Assembly: GCF_015751765.1 (NCBI RefSeq)
Contig: NZ_JADOTX010000001.1
Location: 3,286,001 to 3,350,000, forward strand
Source: Micromonospora ureilytica
Lineage (GTDB): Bacteria; Actinomycetota; Actinomycetes; Mycobacteriales; Micromonosporaceae
DNA: 64,000 bases
Direction of reading: 5' to 3'
The notes below the pieces were generated by a model that was given only the letters and a program-made list of their open reading frames with translations, had not been told where the DNA came from and did not search any database. How positions within the stretch are numbered: the stretch's first letter is position 1; every line of letters starts with the position of its first letter. Shown here one piece after another: positions 1 to 8,915 of the stretch. The position numbers and the translations under genes are program-made.

Positions 1-1
1 G

Positions 2-394
2 CACGACCTGCTGCGCGCCCTGGTCGCTGGCACGTTGCTCTCCCCCGCCTCGACGACGTACCTGTTGGGCATCCTGCGCTCCCCGGTGGCGTTCACCGAC
101 GGCATCCGGCGCACGATGTCCTCCGACGAGCGGGCCCGGATCGCCACCAAGGCCGGCTGGTACGCCGACGCCCGGCACGAGGCCGGTGTGATCTTCGACC
201 GCTCCGGCGCGGCGGTGCTCACCTACGCGCTCTTCGCCGACGGGCAGGCCAACCCGGAGGACTTCGGCGCGACCCACCCGGCGGTGCAGGCCCGAGCCGC
301 CATGGGGCCCAAGTTCCTGGCCGCGGTGGACCGGATCGCGGGCGTGGGCAAGACGTTCCGGATCACCGCCCGACGCCCCAGCAACGGCGGCTAG
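2..394 (+). CDS. Serine beta-lactamase-like hydrolase, C-terminal part (cut by window edge)
   Basis: The reading frame is open from base 2, so the start lies upstream; about 130 residues are visible. The text TKAGWYADARHEAGVIF looks like the third active-site box (K-T/S/A-G) of class A beta-lactamase-type serine hydrolases (PF13354-like), followed by the usual last strand and helix (AAVLTYALFADG). The SxxK and SDN boxes would be upstream and cannot be checked, so whether this is a true beta-lactamase or a related peptidase or esterase is open. The gene ends with TAG and is followed by about 110 bp before the next same-strand gene. Confidence 0.6.
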   Translation, partial: HDLLRALVAGTLLSPASTTYLLGILRSPVAFTDGIRRTMSSDERARIATKAGWYADARHEAGVIFDRSGAAVLTYALFADGQANPEDFGATHPAVQARAAMGPKFLAAVDRIAGVGKTFRITARRPSNGG

Positions 395-507
395 ATCCCG
401 TCCCGGGTCGGTCGCCGCTGCCGGCGACCGACCCGGCGTGGCGACCGCCGAGGCACGGGTCGGCTCGGGTGACTACCGTGTAGGGCGGACACGTCGGAGG
501 GACGGCA

Positions 508-1656
508 ATGGCGCGAGCGCAGAGCACGGACGTTGAACGGTCGCTCGGGCGGCGGATGCGGGGCGCGGCTGGCCTGGCCGCGCTGGCCGGCCTGGCCTGG
601 GTCGCCCGGGATGTGCCGGCGGCGCTGGGTGGCCGGCTCAGCGGGGCGCGGGCGGAACGGGCGGCACGTTCGCCGCAGTTTCGCGAGGGCACCTTCCACA
701 ACCGGGCCGGCACCCGCACGATGATCGCCGAGCCGGGGCGCAACCTGGTCCGCGAGCTGATCTTCGGCAAGCAGAAGCGGCGTCCCACCGCGGCCGTGCC
801 GCTGCTGCGCCCCAGCGCCGGCGCGGCGGAGGCCGCCGACACCGCCGACGAGCTCAACATCGTCTGGTACGGCCACGCCTCGACGCTTATCGAGATCGAG
901 GGCCGGCGGGTGCTGCTCGACCCGGTGTGGAGCGACAGGTGCTCCCCCTCGGGTCTGGTCGGCCCGCGCCGGCTGCACGAGCCACCGGTCGGCATCGACG
1001 AGCTGCCCCCGCTGGACGCCATCCTGATCTCGCACGACCACTACGACCACCTCGACATGGCCACCGTGCGGGCCTTGCTCGCCGGGCAGTCCGCGCCGTT
1101 CCTGGTGCCGCTCGGCGTGGGCGCGCACCTGGACCGCTGGGGCGTACCCGCCGAGCGGATCATCGAACTGGACTGGTCCGAGTCGCACCAGGTCGCCGGC
1201 TTGGAGATCACCGCCACCGCCGCGCAGCACTTCTCCGGTCGTGGGTTGCGCCGCGACGGCACGCTCTGGAGTTCGTGGGTGGTGGCCGGGGCTCGCCGCA
1301 AGGTCTTCTACACCGGCGACTCCGGTTACTTCGACGGGTACGCCGAGATCGGCGCCGAGCACGGGCCGTTCGACGTGACGCTGATGCAGATCGGGGCGTA
1401 CGACCGGGCCTGGCCGACGATCCACATGTTCCCGGAGGAGGCGGTCAGCGCCCACCTCGACCTGCGCGGCGGGCTGTTCCTGCCGGTGCACTGGGCGACG
1501 TTCAACCTGGCCCTGCACGACTGGTCCGAGCCGGTCGACCGGTTGTGGGCCGAGGCGAAGGCCCGCGACGTGCGGCTCGCCGTGCCCCGGCCGGGCGAGC
1601 GGGTGGTGGTCGACGAGCCGCCCGCCGTCGACGGTTGGTGGCAGGCCATCGCCTGA
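508..1656 (+). CDS. MBL-fold metal-dependent hydrolase (NAPE-PLD/UlaG-like)
   Basis: A 382-residue protein of the metallo-beta-lactamase superfamily, PF12706 subgroup. The metal motif H-D-H-Y-D-H is at residues 176-181 (SHDHYDHLD). Later expected ligands appear as TAAQHFSGRG, YTGDSGYF and LPVHWATF. The N-terminal ~60 residues are Ala/Gly-rich and may include a membrane or signal-like stretch (GLAALAGLAWVARDV). The start is ATG with GGAGG at 496-500 at good spacing. Known relatives hydrolyse N-acyl-phosphatidylethanolamine or act as lactonases; the substrate here cannot be inferred. The gene runs convergently into dgt. Confidence 0.85.
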   Translation: MARAQSTDVERSLGRRMRGAAGLAALAGLAWVARDVPAALGGRLSGARAERAARSPQFREGTFHNRAGTRTMIAEPGRNLVRELIFGKQKRRPTAAVPLLRPSAGAAEAADTADELNIVWYGHASTLIEIEGRRVLLDPVWSDRCSPSGLVGPRRLHEPPVGIDELPPLDAILISHDHYDHLDMATVRALLAGQSAPFLVPLGVGAHLDRWGVPAERIIELDWSESHQVAGLEITATAAQHFSGRGLRRDGTLWSSWVVAGARRKVFYTGDSGYFDGYAEIGAEHGPFDVTLMQIGAYDRAWPTIHMFPEEAVSAHLDLRGGLFLPVHWATFNLALHDWSEPVDRLWAEAKARDVRLAVPRPGERVVVDEPPAVDGWWQAIA

Positions 1657-1687
1657 GCAGGCCATCGCCCGAGCAGGCCGTCGCTGA
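1641..1687. repeat. Three tandem 16-bp repeats over the stop codon of the MBL gene
   Basis: The unit GCAGGCCATCGCCTGA occurs at 1641-1656, again at 1657-1672 with one change, and degenerately at 1673-1687. The first copy encodes the last residues (QAIA) and the TGA stop of the hydrolase. The later copies fill the 37-bp gap before the convergent dgt stop. This looks like recent slippage, so the real gene may vary in its 3' end between strains. Confidence 0.7.
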
Positions 1688-1693
1688 GCCAGA

Positions 1694-3205
1694 TCAGAGC
1701 ACGAACGCGTCGGTCCAGAGCGCGCCGGACCGGCCGGAGAGCGCGTCCAGCATGGCGACCGCCTGACCGTCGGTGAGCTGCGCGACGAAATCCACGATGG
1801 CTCGCCCCCGGGCGCGACCGATCCGGTCCGGGGTACGCGGGTGCAGCTCCGCCTCGGCCAACTCGACCAGGTCGTGCAGCCGGCGGGGCAGCCGGGACTC
1901 CTCCTCCGGGTCGAGCAGCCACTCCCAGAGCGCCTCGACCAGGGTGCCCAGCAGTCGGGCCTGGCCGCGCTGGTGCAGGGCGAGGTCCGGGCGGGCCAGC
2001 ACGAACCGGTGGTGGACGAACTTGAGCACCTGCACCTCGTGCCACTGCGCGCAGCCGAGCAGCACGTGCCCGGAGCGCACCGACGGTTGGTCGGTGACCG
2101 TGATGGCCTCGACGAAGCGGGTGGACCAGCGGGCGGAGAACCGCGCCACGTACTGCTCGGCCTCGATCGAGCCGTCGAACGGCATCGCGAGCAGCCCGTC
2201 CACCAGTTCCTCGCGGACGTGCTCGACGGCGGCGGCGAACGCGTCGTCGTCGGCGATCCAGGCGTCCTTGCGGTGCAGCTGCCGGCGTAGCCGCTCGATC
2301 GCCGCACCGGGTCGCCGGGCCGCCGTGGCCAGCGCCGCGTCGGTGATCGCCCGGAAGTGCCCGCTCTCGCGCTGCCAGGCCATCAACTCCGCGGAGACCG
2401 AACCCTGCTGGAGCACGCCGACGCGGTAGAAGTCCTCCACGTCGTGGATGGCGTACGCGATGTCGTCGGCGGTGTCCATCACGGACGCCTCCACGGTCTG
2501 CTGCCAGTCCGGGATGCGGCCGGCGAACGGCTCCCGGGCCTGCCGCAGGTCGTCCAGCTCGGTCCGGTATGCCCCGAACTTCGACGAGCCGCTCTCCGGG
2601 TCGTCCGGTGGCGGGGTGGCGCCGCGCGGCGGGGGATCCATGGTGCGCGGGTGCGGGTCGGGGTGGTCCAGGCGGGTCCACGGGTACTTCAACATGGCCG
2701 CGCGGACCGCCGCGGTCAGGTCCAACCCGGTGGTGGCCGCGCCGCGGATCTCGGTGCTGGTGACGATCCGGTACGACTGCGCGTTGCCCTCGAAACCGTC
2801 GGAGAGGCCCAGGCGCTGGCGGGCCAGCCGGTCCAGCACCCGCTCCCCCAGGTGCCCGAACGGTGGGTGGCCGAGGTCGTGGGCGAGCGCCGCCGCCTCC
2901 ACCACGTCGGGGTCACAGCCGCCGAGCTTGTCCAGCAGGTCACGCCACCGCTCGTCGGCGTTCAACCGCTCGGCGACCGCCCGGGCCACCTGGGCGACCT
3001 TGAGGCTGTGGGTGAGCCGGTTGTGCACCAGCAGCCCGGAGCCGACCGGGCTGATCACCTGGGTGACGCCGCCGAGGCGGGCGAAGAACGGCGAGCCGAC
3101 GATCCGGTCCCGGTCGGCGCGGAACGGGTTGGCCGTGAGGTCACCGAGGGCCCGGGCGCTGCCGCCGAAGGGCCGCCGGGCGCGCGGCTCCGCAGCAGAT
3201 TCCAT
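1694..3205 (-). CDS. dgt: Deoxyguanosinetriphosphate triphosphohydrolase (dGTPase)
   Basis: A 503-residue HD-domain phosphohydrolase expected to cleave dGTP (or other dNTPs) to the nucleoside and triphosphate in the cytoplasm. Seen: RLTHS with H66, and the core metal motif [11 protein letters not shown] with H109-D110. Downstream, [15 protein letters not shown] carries the remaining HD-type ligands. Length fits the actinobacterial dGTPase group. The ATG at 3205 is chosen because family similarity begins there (RRPFGG...[13 protein letters not shown]) and a TAGCGT -10 element sits 7 nt upstream, which suggests a leaderless mRNA. It is transcribed away from tex. Confidence 0.9.
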   Translation of the reverse strand: MESAAEPRARRPFGGSARALGDLTANPFRADRDRIVGSPFFARLGGVTQVISPVGSGLLVHNRLTHSLKVAQVARAVAERLNADERWRDLLDKLGGCDPDVVEAAALAHDLGHPPFGHLGERVLDRLARQRLGLSDGFEGNAQSYRIVTSTEIRGAATTGLDLTAAVRAAMLKYPWTRLDHPDPHPRTMDPPPRGATPPPDDPESGSSKFGAYRTELDDLRQAREPFAGRIPDWQQTVEASVMDTADDIAYAIHDVEDFYRVGVLQQGSVSAELMAWQRESGHFRAITDAALATAARRPGAAIERLRRQLHRKDAWIADDDAFAAAVEHVREELVDGLLAMPFDGSIEAEQYVARFSARWSTRFVEAITVTDQPSVRSGHVLLGCAQWHEVQVLKFVHHRFVLARPDLALHQRGQARLLGTLVEALWEWLLDPEEESRLPRRLHDLVELAEAELHPRTPDRIGRARGRAIVDFVAQLTDGQAVAMLDALSGRSGALWTDAFVL

Positions 3206-3212
3206 GATCGCC

Positions 3213-3218
3213 ACGCTA
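3213..3218 (-). promoter_or_regulatory. -10 element of a likely leaderless dgt promoter
   Basis: On the minus strand TAGCGT is followed by 7 nt and then the dgt ATG, with no Shine-Dalgarno sequence between. The spacing would place the transcript start at or next to the A of ATG. No convincing -35 box is visible. The same arrangement recurs at several other genes in the window. Confidence 0.5.
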
Positions 3219-3343
3219 GCGCAGGCCCGACGGGGACGCCGCAGGTCACCCCGGTCGGGCGCGGTGGTTCGGTCCCCCGCCCCGGCCGGGCGCGGCGACA
3301 GCGCGCCGGCCCGCCCGGCAGAATGCAGGCGTACCCGCTCTTT

Positions 3344-3375
3344 GAAGGCGGATCGAGTCGAAGGCGGATCGAGAT
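3344..3375 (+). repeat. Tandem 16-bp duplication just before the tex start
   Basis: GAAGGCGGATCGAGTC (3344-3359) is followed at once by a copy differing only in its last two bases (3360-3375). The second copy ends 1 nt before the GTG start of tex, so the duplication forms most of its leader or translation-initiation region. The copies hold only weak GGCGGA-type ribosome binding. Confidence 0.7.
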
Positions 3376-3376
3376 C

Positions 3377-5797
3377 GTGACCCAGTCTGTTCATCAGCGG
3401 ATCGCCGACGAGCTCGGCGTGGCCGAGCGTCAGGTGCGGGCGGCCGTGGACCTGCTCGACGGCGGTTCCACAGTGCCGTTCATCGCCCGCTACCGCAAGG
3501 AGGCCACCGGCCTGCTCGACGACACCCAGCTGCGCACCCTGGAGGAGCGGCTGCGCTACCTGCGCGAGCTGGACGAACGGCGGGCCGCGGTACTGGAGTC
3601 GATCCGCGGCCAGGGCAAGTTGGACGAGGCCCTGGAAGCGCAGATCATGGCCGCCGACTCGAAGTCCCGGCTGGAGGACATCTACCTCCCGTACAAGCCG
3701 AAGCGGCGGACCCGGGCGCAGATCGCCCGCGAGGCCGGGTTGGCGCCGCTGGCCGAGACGCTGCTGGCCGACCCGGGTCAGGACCCGCGGGCCACCGCCG
3801 CCGGGTTCGTCGACGAGGAGAAGGGCATCGCTGACGCCGCCGCCGCGCTCGAGGGCGCGCGGGCGATCCTCATCGAGACCTTCGCGGAGGACGCCGACCT
3901 GATCGGCACGCTGCGCGAGCAGATGTGGTCGCGCGGCCGGCTGGTTTCCCGGGTACGCGAGGGTCAGGAGGCGGCCGGCGCCAAGTTCGCCGACTACTTC
4001 GACTTCTCCGAGCCGTATCCGAAGTTGCCCTCGCACCGGATCCTGGCGATGTTCCGGGGCGAGAAGGAGGGCGTGCTCGACCTGACCATGGAGTCGGAGG
4101 AGGCGGGCGAGGCGGACGCCGTGCCGACCGGCCCGACCCGGTACGAGGCGGCCATCGCCGGCCGGTTCGGGGTGTCCGACGCGGGCCGCCCGGCCGACCG
4201 CTGGCTGTCCGACACGGTCCGCTGGGCGTGGCGTACCCGGATCCTCATCCACCTGGGCGCGGACCTGCGGATGCGGCTGTGGCAGGCGGCCGAGGAGGAG
4301 GCGGTCCGGGTCTTCGCCACCAACCTGCGGGACCTGCTGCTCGCCGCGCCGGCCGGCACCCGGCCCACGATGGGCCTGGACCCGGGCCTGCGGACCGGGG
4401 TGAAGGTGGCAGTGGTGGACGCCACCGGCAAGGTGATCGCCACCGACACCATCTACCCGCACGAGCCGCGCCGGCAGTGGGACGCGTCGGTGGAGACCCT
4501 GGCCCGGCTGGCCGGGGCGCACGGGGTGGAGCTGATCGCGATCGGCAACGGCACCGCCTCCCGCGAGACCGACAAGCTCGCCGGCGACCTGATCGCCCGG
4601 CACCCGCAGCTCAACCTGACCAAGGTGATGGTCTCCGAGGCCGGCGCATCGGTCTACTCCGCATCCGCGTACGCCTCGCAGGAGCTGCCCGGGATGGACG
4701 TGTCGCTGCGCGGCGCGGTCTCCATCGCCCGCCGCCTCCAGGACCCCCTCGCGGAGCTGGTCAAGATCGATCCGCGGTCGATCGGCGTCGGCCAGTACCA
4801 GCACGACCTGTCCGAGGTGAAGCTGTCCCGGTCGCTGGACGCGGTCGTGGAGGACTGCGTCAACGCGGTCGGGGTGGACGTCAACACCGCCTCCGCGCCG
4901 CTGCTGACCCGGGTCTCCGGGATCGGCGCCGGCCTGGCCGAGAACATCGTGCTGCACCGGGACGCCAACGGGCCGTTCCGCTCGCGTACCGAGCTGAAGA
5001 AGGTGGCTCGACTCGGGCCGAAGGCGTTCGAGCAGTGCGCCGGCTTCCTACGCATCCCGGACGGCGACGACCCGCTGGACTCCTCCAGCGTGCACCCCGA
5101 GGCGTACCCGGTGGTGCGCCGGATCCTCTCCACCACCGGCCAGGACCTGCGCTCGGTGATCGGCAGGAGCGGCATCCTGCGAGGGCTGCGGGCCACCGAC
5201 TTCGTCGACGACCGGTTCGGCCTCCCCACCGTCACCGACATCCTCGCCGAGCTGGAGAAGCCGGGCCGGGATCCCCGCCCGGAGTTCCGCACCGCCACCT
5301 TCGTCGAGGGGGTGGAGAAGATCGGCGACCTGACGCCGGGCATGGTGCTGGAGGGCGTGGTCACCAATGTGGCCGCGTTCGGCGCGTTCGTCGATGTCGG
5401 TGTGCACCAGGACGGTCTGGTGCACGTCTCGGCGATGTCCCGGACCTTCGTGAAGGACCCCCGCGAGGTGGTGAAGTCCGGCGACGTGGTCAAGGTCCGG
5501 GTGCTCGACGTGGACGTACCCCGCAAGCGGATCTCGCTGACCCTGCGCCTGGACGACGAGCCTCCGGCCACCTCTGGTGGCGGCGGTGGTGGTGGTGGTC
5601 GGACCAGCCAGGAGGGGCGTGGCGGCCCGGCGCAGCGCGCGCCGCAGGGCGGTCGCGGCAGCGGGCAGAGCGGTCGCGAAGGCCAGGGCGGTCGCGGCGG
5701 GCAGGGCGGTCGTGGCGGCGGGCAGCAGCGGCAGGGCGCAGCGGCGCCGGCCAATGACGCGATGGCCGAAGCCCTGCGCCGCGCCGGCCTGGCCTGA
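3377..5797 (+). CDS. tex: Tex-family S1 RNA-binding transcription accessory protein
   Basis: An 806-residue cytoplasmic nucleic-acid-binding protein. The Tex N-terminal helical domain comes first (residues ~1-200; [27 protein letters not shown]). The YqgF/RNase H-like domain begins near residue 330 ([17 protein letters not shown]). Helix-hairpin-helix repeats lie near 500-560 ([19 protein letters not shown]) and an S1 domain at ~655-725 ([19 protein letters not shown]). The last ~75 residues are a Gly/Arg/Gln-rich tail absent from many Tex proteins. GTG 3377 is chosen because the conserved N-terminus [14 protein letters not shown] starts there; an upstream in-frame ATG would add unrelated residues. 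Family role: transcription and RNA-related stress functions. Confidence 0.93.
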   Translation: MTQSVHQRIADELGVAERQVRAAVDLLDGGSTVPFIARYRKEATGLLDDTQLRTLEERLRYLRELDERRAAVLESIRGQGKLDEALEAQIMAADSKSRLEDIYLPYKPKRRTRAQIAREAGLAPLAETLLADPGQDPRATAAGFVDEEKGIADAAAALEGARAILIETFAEDADLIGTLREQMWSRGRLVSRVREGQEAAGAKFADYFDFSEPYPKLPSHRILAMFRGEKEGVLDLTMESEEAGEADAVPTGPTRYEAAIAGRFGVSDAGRPADRWLSDTVRWAWRTRILIHLGADLRMRLWQAAEEEAVRVFATNLRDLLLAAPAGTRPTMGLDPGLRTGVKVAVVDATGKVIATDTIYPHEPRRQWDASVETLARLAGAHGVELIAIGNGTASRETDKLAGDLIARHPQLNLTKVMVSEAGASVYSASAYASQELPGMDVSLRGAVSIARRLQDPLAELVKIDPRSIGVGQYQHDLSEVKLSRSLDAVVEDCVNAVGVDVNTASAPLLTRVSGIGAGLAENIVLHRDANGPFRSRTELKKVARLGPKAFEQCAGFLRIPDGDDPLDSSSVHPEAYPVVRRILSTTGQDLRSVIGRSGILRGLRATDFVDDRFGLPTVTDILAELEKPGRDPRPEFRTATFVEGVEKIGDLTPGMVLEGVVTNVAAFGAFVDVGVHQDGLVHVSAMSRTFVKDPREVVKSGDVVKVRVLDVDVPRKRISLTLRLDDEPPATSGGGGGGGGRTSQEGRGGPAQRAPQGGRGSGQSGREGQGGRGGQGGRGGGQQRQGAAAPANDAMAEALRRAGLA

Positions 5798-5826
5798 CCC
5801 GTTCAACACGTCAACCCCGCGCCGTC

Positions 5827-5905
5827 TCGTCGATCATGGAGTTGTGGTGGGTGACGAACCGCCCGAATAACGCCAAACCAGGCACCACAACTCCATGATC
5901 GACGA
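5827..5905. repeat. Palindromic element, family 1, copy A
   Basis: A perfect 23-bp inverted repeat (5827-5849 with 5883-5905; arm begins TCGTCGATCATGGAG) encloses a 33-nt loop. The arms are identical to those of the element at 54103-54186, and the loop shares its outer bases (GACGAA near the left, CAGG at the right) but is otherwise different. It lies 29 bp after tex, so it may also act as a 3' hairpin, but there is no U-tract. It does not match a tRNA, riboswitch or terminator that I know. Confidence 0.85.
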
Positions 5906-5923
5906 AGCCGAGCTACCCGTCTC

Positions 5924-5998
5924 CGCCGATCTTGCACTTACTGTCCCGACATAGCCGGCGTTCCGCCTATATCGACGACCGAAAGTGCAAGATCGGCG
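5924..5998. repeat. Palindromic element, family 2, copy A
   Basis: A perfect 16-bp inverted repeat (5924-5939 with 5983-5998; arm CGCCGATCTTGCACTT). The intervening sequence contains a second nested stem (CGACATAG near 5947 against CTATATCG near 5967, with CGG/CCG around a 4-nt loop), so almost the whole 75 nt can fold into one rod. It lies 18 nt after the family-1 palindrome. The arm CGATCTTGCACTTACTGTC recurs at 54194-54262. No gene fits between it and the next start at 6091. Confidence 0.85.
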
Positions 5999-6090
5999 CG
6001 GGCAAGGGGCGCGGCGGGCGGCGGGGGGCGGGGGGCGGGGAAATGTGCTCGCGTGGCTGCGGGATTCGGGGTGATGATCTCGCGGTGAGG

Positions 6091-6975
6091 ATGCACGCCG
6101 ATCAGGTGGACGTGAGCGTGGACGTGGTTTCCGCGCTGGTGGCCGAGCAGTTTCCGCGGTGGCGGGGCCGGCCGATCCGGCCGCTGCCCTCGACCGGCAC
6201 GGTCAACGCCCTGTTCCGGCTCGGCCCGGACATCGTGCTGCGGTTCCCACTGCTCCCCTCGACCGACCCCGAGCTGCGTGCCGAGTTGCGGCGCGAGCAG
6301 GAGCACGCCGTGCTGCTCGGCGGGCACCTGCCGGTCGCGGTGCCCGAACCGCTCGGCCTCGGCGAGCCGGGCGACGGCTACCCCGGGCCGTGGACGGCGT
6401 ACCGGTTCATTCCGGGGGAGACGGCCCAGCCCGACCGGGTCGGCGACCTCGACGTCTTCGCCCGTGACCTGGCCGACGTGGTGACGGCCCTGCGCGGCAT
6501 CGACACCGGCGGGCGGGTCTGGTCCGGGAACGGACGCGGCGGGCGGCTGGCCGCCGAGGACGCCGACGTGCGGGCCGCGCTCGCGGTCAGCGGCGCGCTC
6601 ACCGACATCACAGCGCTCACCGAGGTGTGGGAGCGGTGCCGGGACGCGCGCCGCGACGACCCCGCCGACCGGTGGATCCACGGCGACCTGATGCCTGGCA
6701 ACCTGCTGGTCCGCGACGGCCGGCTGGCCGCTGTCATCGATCTGGGTGCGGTCGGTGTGGGCGACCCCGCGGTGGACCTGATGCCGGCGTGGAACCTGTT
6801 CGACGCGGGTTCCCGGGAGACGTACCGGCGGGCGTTGGCCGTGGACGACGCGACCTGGCAGCGGGGACGCGGCTGGGCCCTGGAGCAGGCGATCAACGCG
6901 CTGCCGTACTACGTGGAGACCAACCCCGTGATGGCCGGCATCGCCCGGCACACGCTGCGGGCCGTGCTCGACTGA
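6091..6975 (+). CDS. Aminoglycoside phosphotransferase (APH/choline kinase) family protein
   Basis: A 294-residue APH-fold small-molecule kinase. The catalytic loop is IHGDLMPGNLLV (Brenner-type H-G-D-x-x-P-x-N) and the metal-binding motif is AAVIDLGAVGVGDPAVDL. The N-lobe shows VNALFRLGPDIVLRFP, where a Lys is normally seen. Such chromosomal homologues usually phosphorylate unknown metabolites, so antibiotic resistance should not be assumed. The start is uncertain: ATG 6091 is used, with in-frame GTG 6085 as the alternative. It follows the palindrome pair and is 24 bp upstream of the next gene. Confidence 0.8.
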   Translation: MHADQVDVSVDVVSALVAEQFPRWRGRPIRPLPSTGTVNALFRLGPDIVLRFPLLPSTDPELRAELRREQEHAVLLGGHLPVAVPEPLGLGEPGDGYPGPWTAYRFIPGETAQPDRVGDLDVFARDLADVVTALRGIDTGGRVWSGNGRGGRLAAEDADVRAALAVSGALTDITALTEVWERCRDARRDDPADRWIHGDLMPGNLLVRDGRLAAVIDLGAVGVGDPAVDLMPAWNLFDAGSRETYRRALAVDDATWQRGRGWALEQAINALPYYVETNPVMAGIARHTLRAVLD

Positions 6976-6986
6976 GTCGGCTCGCG

Positions 6987-6992
6987 TACCGT
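6987..6992 (+). promoter_or_regulatory. -10 element of a likely leaderless promoter
   Basis: TACCGT is followed by 7 nt and the GTG start at 7000. There is no Shine-Dalgarno sequence in the gap, so a transcript beginning at the start codon is likely. Confidence 0.45.
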
Positions 6993-6999
6993 CGGCGTC

Positions 7000-7467
7000 G
7001 TGGGTGAACGGGACGGCCGGGAGTGGCGGGATCAGCAGCGGCACGCGGTGCGGGCGCACGCCGACGCGGACGACCGGCGGCGGGCCGCCGAGCAGGCGCA
7101 GGCGGCGGAGCTGGTGGCCTGGTTCGTGGCCGAGGCGACCCGGCGAGGGCTGCCCACCACCCGCCTGACCGCGCGGGGATATGACGGACGCGGGCGCTAC
7201 CGCACCCGGCTGACCGGCTGGTACGTCGACCGGGCGGAGTCCCGGGCGGTGGACGTGGACGGTCGGTTCCATCTGCTGACCGTGCCGGGCGGCCTGCGGG
7301 CCCTGCTGTTCGGCGTCGACCCACAGCCCAGCCCGGCGCCGCTGGTCGTCGGGGCGGGTGGTCGCGACGGCGAGTCGATCCCGTTGCGCACGTTGCTCAA
7401 CCGGCTGCTGGACGACGGGTCCGGCGAGCCCGGTTCCACCACCGGCCCGGCAGCGCCGGGAGCCTGA
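7000..7467 (+). CDS. Conserved hypothetical protein (155 aa)
   Basis: I do not recognise a named domain. The first ~45 residues are highly charged and Ala-rich, likely helical (RAHADADDRRRAAEQAQAAELVAWFVAEATRRGL). A compact middle follows, with RYRTRLTGWYVDRAESRAVDVDGRFHLLTVPGG, and a Gly/Pro/Ala-rich tail. The pattern resembles small actinobacterial proteins of unknown function. There is no signal peptide or membrane segment. It starts with GTG and has its own probable leaderless promoter, so it need not be cotranscribed with the phosphotransferase upstream. Confidence 0.65.
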   Translation: MGERDGREWRDQQRHAVRAHADADDRRRAAEQAQAAELVAWFVAEATRRGLPTTRLTARGYDGRGRYRTRLTGWYVDRAESRAVDVDGRFHLLTVPGGLRALLFGVDPQPSPAPLVVGAGGRDGESIPLRTLLNRLLDDGSGEPGSTTGPAAPGA

Positions 7468-7645
7468 GCGGCCCGGCCGGACGACAACTTTCCCGGACCC
7501 GGCCCTCCGGAGGCGATCACCCCGGGGTTCGGCACTCGTTCTTCCTGTGTACGCGTCGCGCGTGCAGGACCGGCAGCACCGCAGCCGGGCGGGGGCGGTG
7601 ACCGGTTCGGGCGACGGGGGCCATTCGGGTTGATCCGACACGTAA

Positions 7646-7687
7646 TTGGCCAAACCTCTGCTGCGGCGTTATAAGCCCTGTTATAAC
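7646..7687 (+). promoter_or_regulatory. Promoter with overlapping palindromic operator for the first polysaccharide operon
   Basis: A -35 TTGGCC (7646-7651), a 17-nt spacer and a -10 TTATAA (7669-7674) make a good sigma-70-type promoter. A perfect inverted repeat, GTTATAA (7668-7674) and TTATAAC (7681-7687) with 6 nt between, covers the -10 and the expected start point. This is very AT-rich for the surroundings. A repressor bound here would block the promoter. The mRNA would have a ~45-nt leader carrying CGGAGG before the GTG at 7728. Confidence 0.55.
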
Positions 7688-7727
7688 CATTGTGGTCTTT
7701 TGTCACGTCCGATCGGAGGCGCCGTCC

Positions 7728-8915
7728 GTGGACCTGATCCACCACCGTCCGCCCGTAGCGCGGCGCAGCGGCGGCCCGGCCGTCACCGACCCGGTCTACC
7801 TCTCCCCACCGGACATCGGCGCGCTGGAGGAGTCCTACCTCCTGCGCGCCGTCCGCGCCGGCCGCTTCGACCCCGACGGGCCCGAGTTGGGCGCGTTCGA
7901 GCGGGAGGTCGCCGCCCGGGTCGGCGTCGGGTACGCGCTGGGGCTCTCCTCCGGCACCGCCGCACTGCACATGGCGCTGCTCGCCGTGGGAGCCGGACCG
8001 GACAGCGTGGTGGTGGTGCCCACGCTCACCTTCGCCGCCACGGCCAACGCGGTCACCTACACCGGCGCCGAACCGGTCTTCGTGGACTGCGACGCGGCCA
8101 CCGGCAACCTCGACGTCGGCCTGCTCTCCGCCCTGCTCGGCCAACTGACCGACGCCGGGCGACGGGTCGCCGCCGTGCTGGCCGTCGACATCAACGGCCG
8201 CTGCGTCGACTACGACCGACTGTTGCCGCTCTGCGCGGCCAGCGGCGTCCCGGTGGTGGAGGACGCCGCGCAGGCGCTCGGCTCCACCTACCGTGGCCGG
8301 TGCGCCGGCACCTTCGGCCGGGTCGGGATCTACTCGTTCAGCCACAACAAGATCATGACCACCTCGGCGGGTGGGATGCTGGTCTCCGACGACGCCGCGC
8401 TCGTCGCTCGGGCCCGCCACCTCGCCACCCAGGCCCGCGAGCCGGTGCCGCACTACGAGCACCGCGACGTCGGCTACAACTACCGGCTCAGCACGTTGCT
8501 GGCCGCCCTCGGCCGGGCGCAGCTCAGCAGACTGGACACGATGATCGCCCGACGGCGGTCGCTACGGGACCGGTACGCGCGACTTTTCGCCGCCGTGTCG
8601 GGCACCCGGATCCTCGGCGCCGGCGACCCCGGCTCGAACTGTTGGCTGACCTCCCTCGTGGTCGAGCCGGAGCGGGCCGGCTGGCACGCCGGGGACCTCG
8701 CCGCGCACCTGGCCGGCCTCGGGGTGGAGAGCCGGCCGATGTGGAAACCGATGCACCGCCAACCGGTGTACGCCGACCGGCAGGTCGTCCTCAGCGGCGC
8801 CGCCGATCAGCTCTTCGCCACCAGCCTGTCCCTGCCCAGCGGCTCCGCCCTCAGCGACGAGCAGGTCGAGCGCGTCATCGGCGGGATCGCCGAATTCCTC
8901 GCGGAGCGCCGATGA
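7728..8915 (+). CDS. DegT/DnrJ/EryC1/StrS sugar aminotransferase (PglE-like)
   Basis: A 395-residue PLP-dependent aminotransferase. The internal-aldimine Lys is K208 in SFSHNKIMTTSAGGM. PLP-phosphate contacts are SSGTAALH near residue 75 and VEDAAQALGS near 178. Family members transaminate 4-keto (or 3-keto) nucleotide sugars with glutamate. Because a PglC-like and a PglD-like gene follow directly, the best guess is a UDP-4-keto-6-deoxy-GlcNAc 4-aminotransferase. The GTG start at 7728 has CGGAGG 8 nt upstream. Its stop overlaps the next start (ATGA). A close paralogue lies at 30015-31154. Confidence 0.85.
   Translation: MDLIHHRPPVARRSGGPAVTDPVYLSPPDIGALEESYLLRAVRAGRFDPDGPELGAFEREVAARVGVGYALGLSSGTAALHMALLAVGAGPDSVVVVPTLTFAATANAVTYTGAEPVFVDCDAATGNLDVGLLSALLGQLTDAGRRVAAVLAVDINGRCVDYDRLLPLCAASGVPVVEDAAQALGSTYRGRCAGTFGRVGIYSFSHNKIMTTSAGGMLVSDDAALVARARHLATQAREPVPHYEHRDVGYNYRLSTLLAALGRAQLSRLDTMIARRRSLRDRYARLFAAVSGTRILGAGDPGSNCWLTSLVVEPERAGWHAGDLAAHLAGLGVESRPMWKPMHRQPVYADRQVVLSGAADQLFATSLSLPSGSALSDEQVERVIGGIAEFLAERR

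Noticed and set aside
3206-4957. Long minus-strand open frame continuous with dgt and antisense to tex
   Set aside because: It has no codon-level protein similarity and lies over a clear tex gene. The dgt family start is at 3205 with a -10 box just upstream.
5827-5998. Reading the palindromes after tex as an ordinary Rho-independent terminator or riboswitch
   Set aside because: There is no U-tract. A matching pair exists at 54.1-54.3 kb in a different gene context, and loops vary while arms are kept. A terminator role may be secondary.
6091-6975. Aminoglycoside resistance gene
   Set aside because: The APH fold is shared by many kinases of unknown substrates, and no resistance context (transporter, mobile element) is present.
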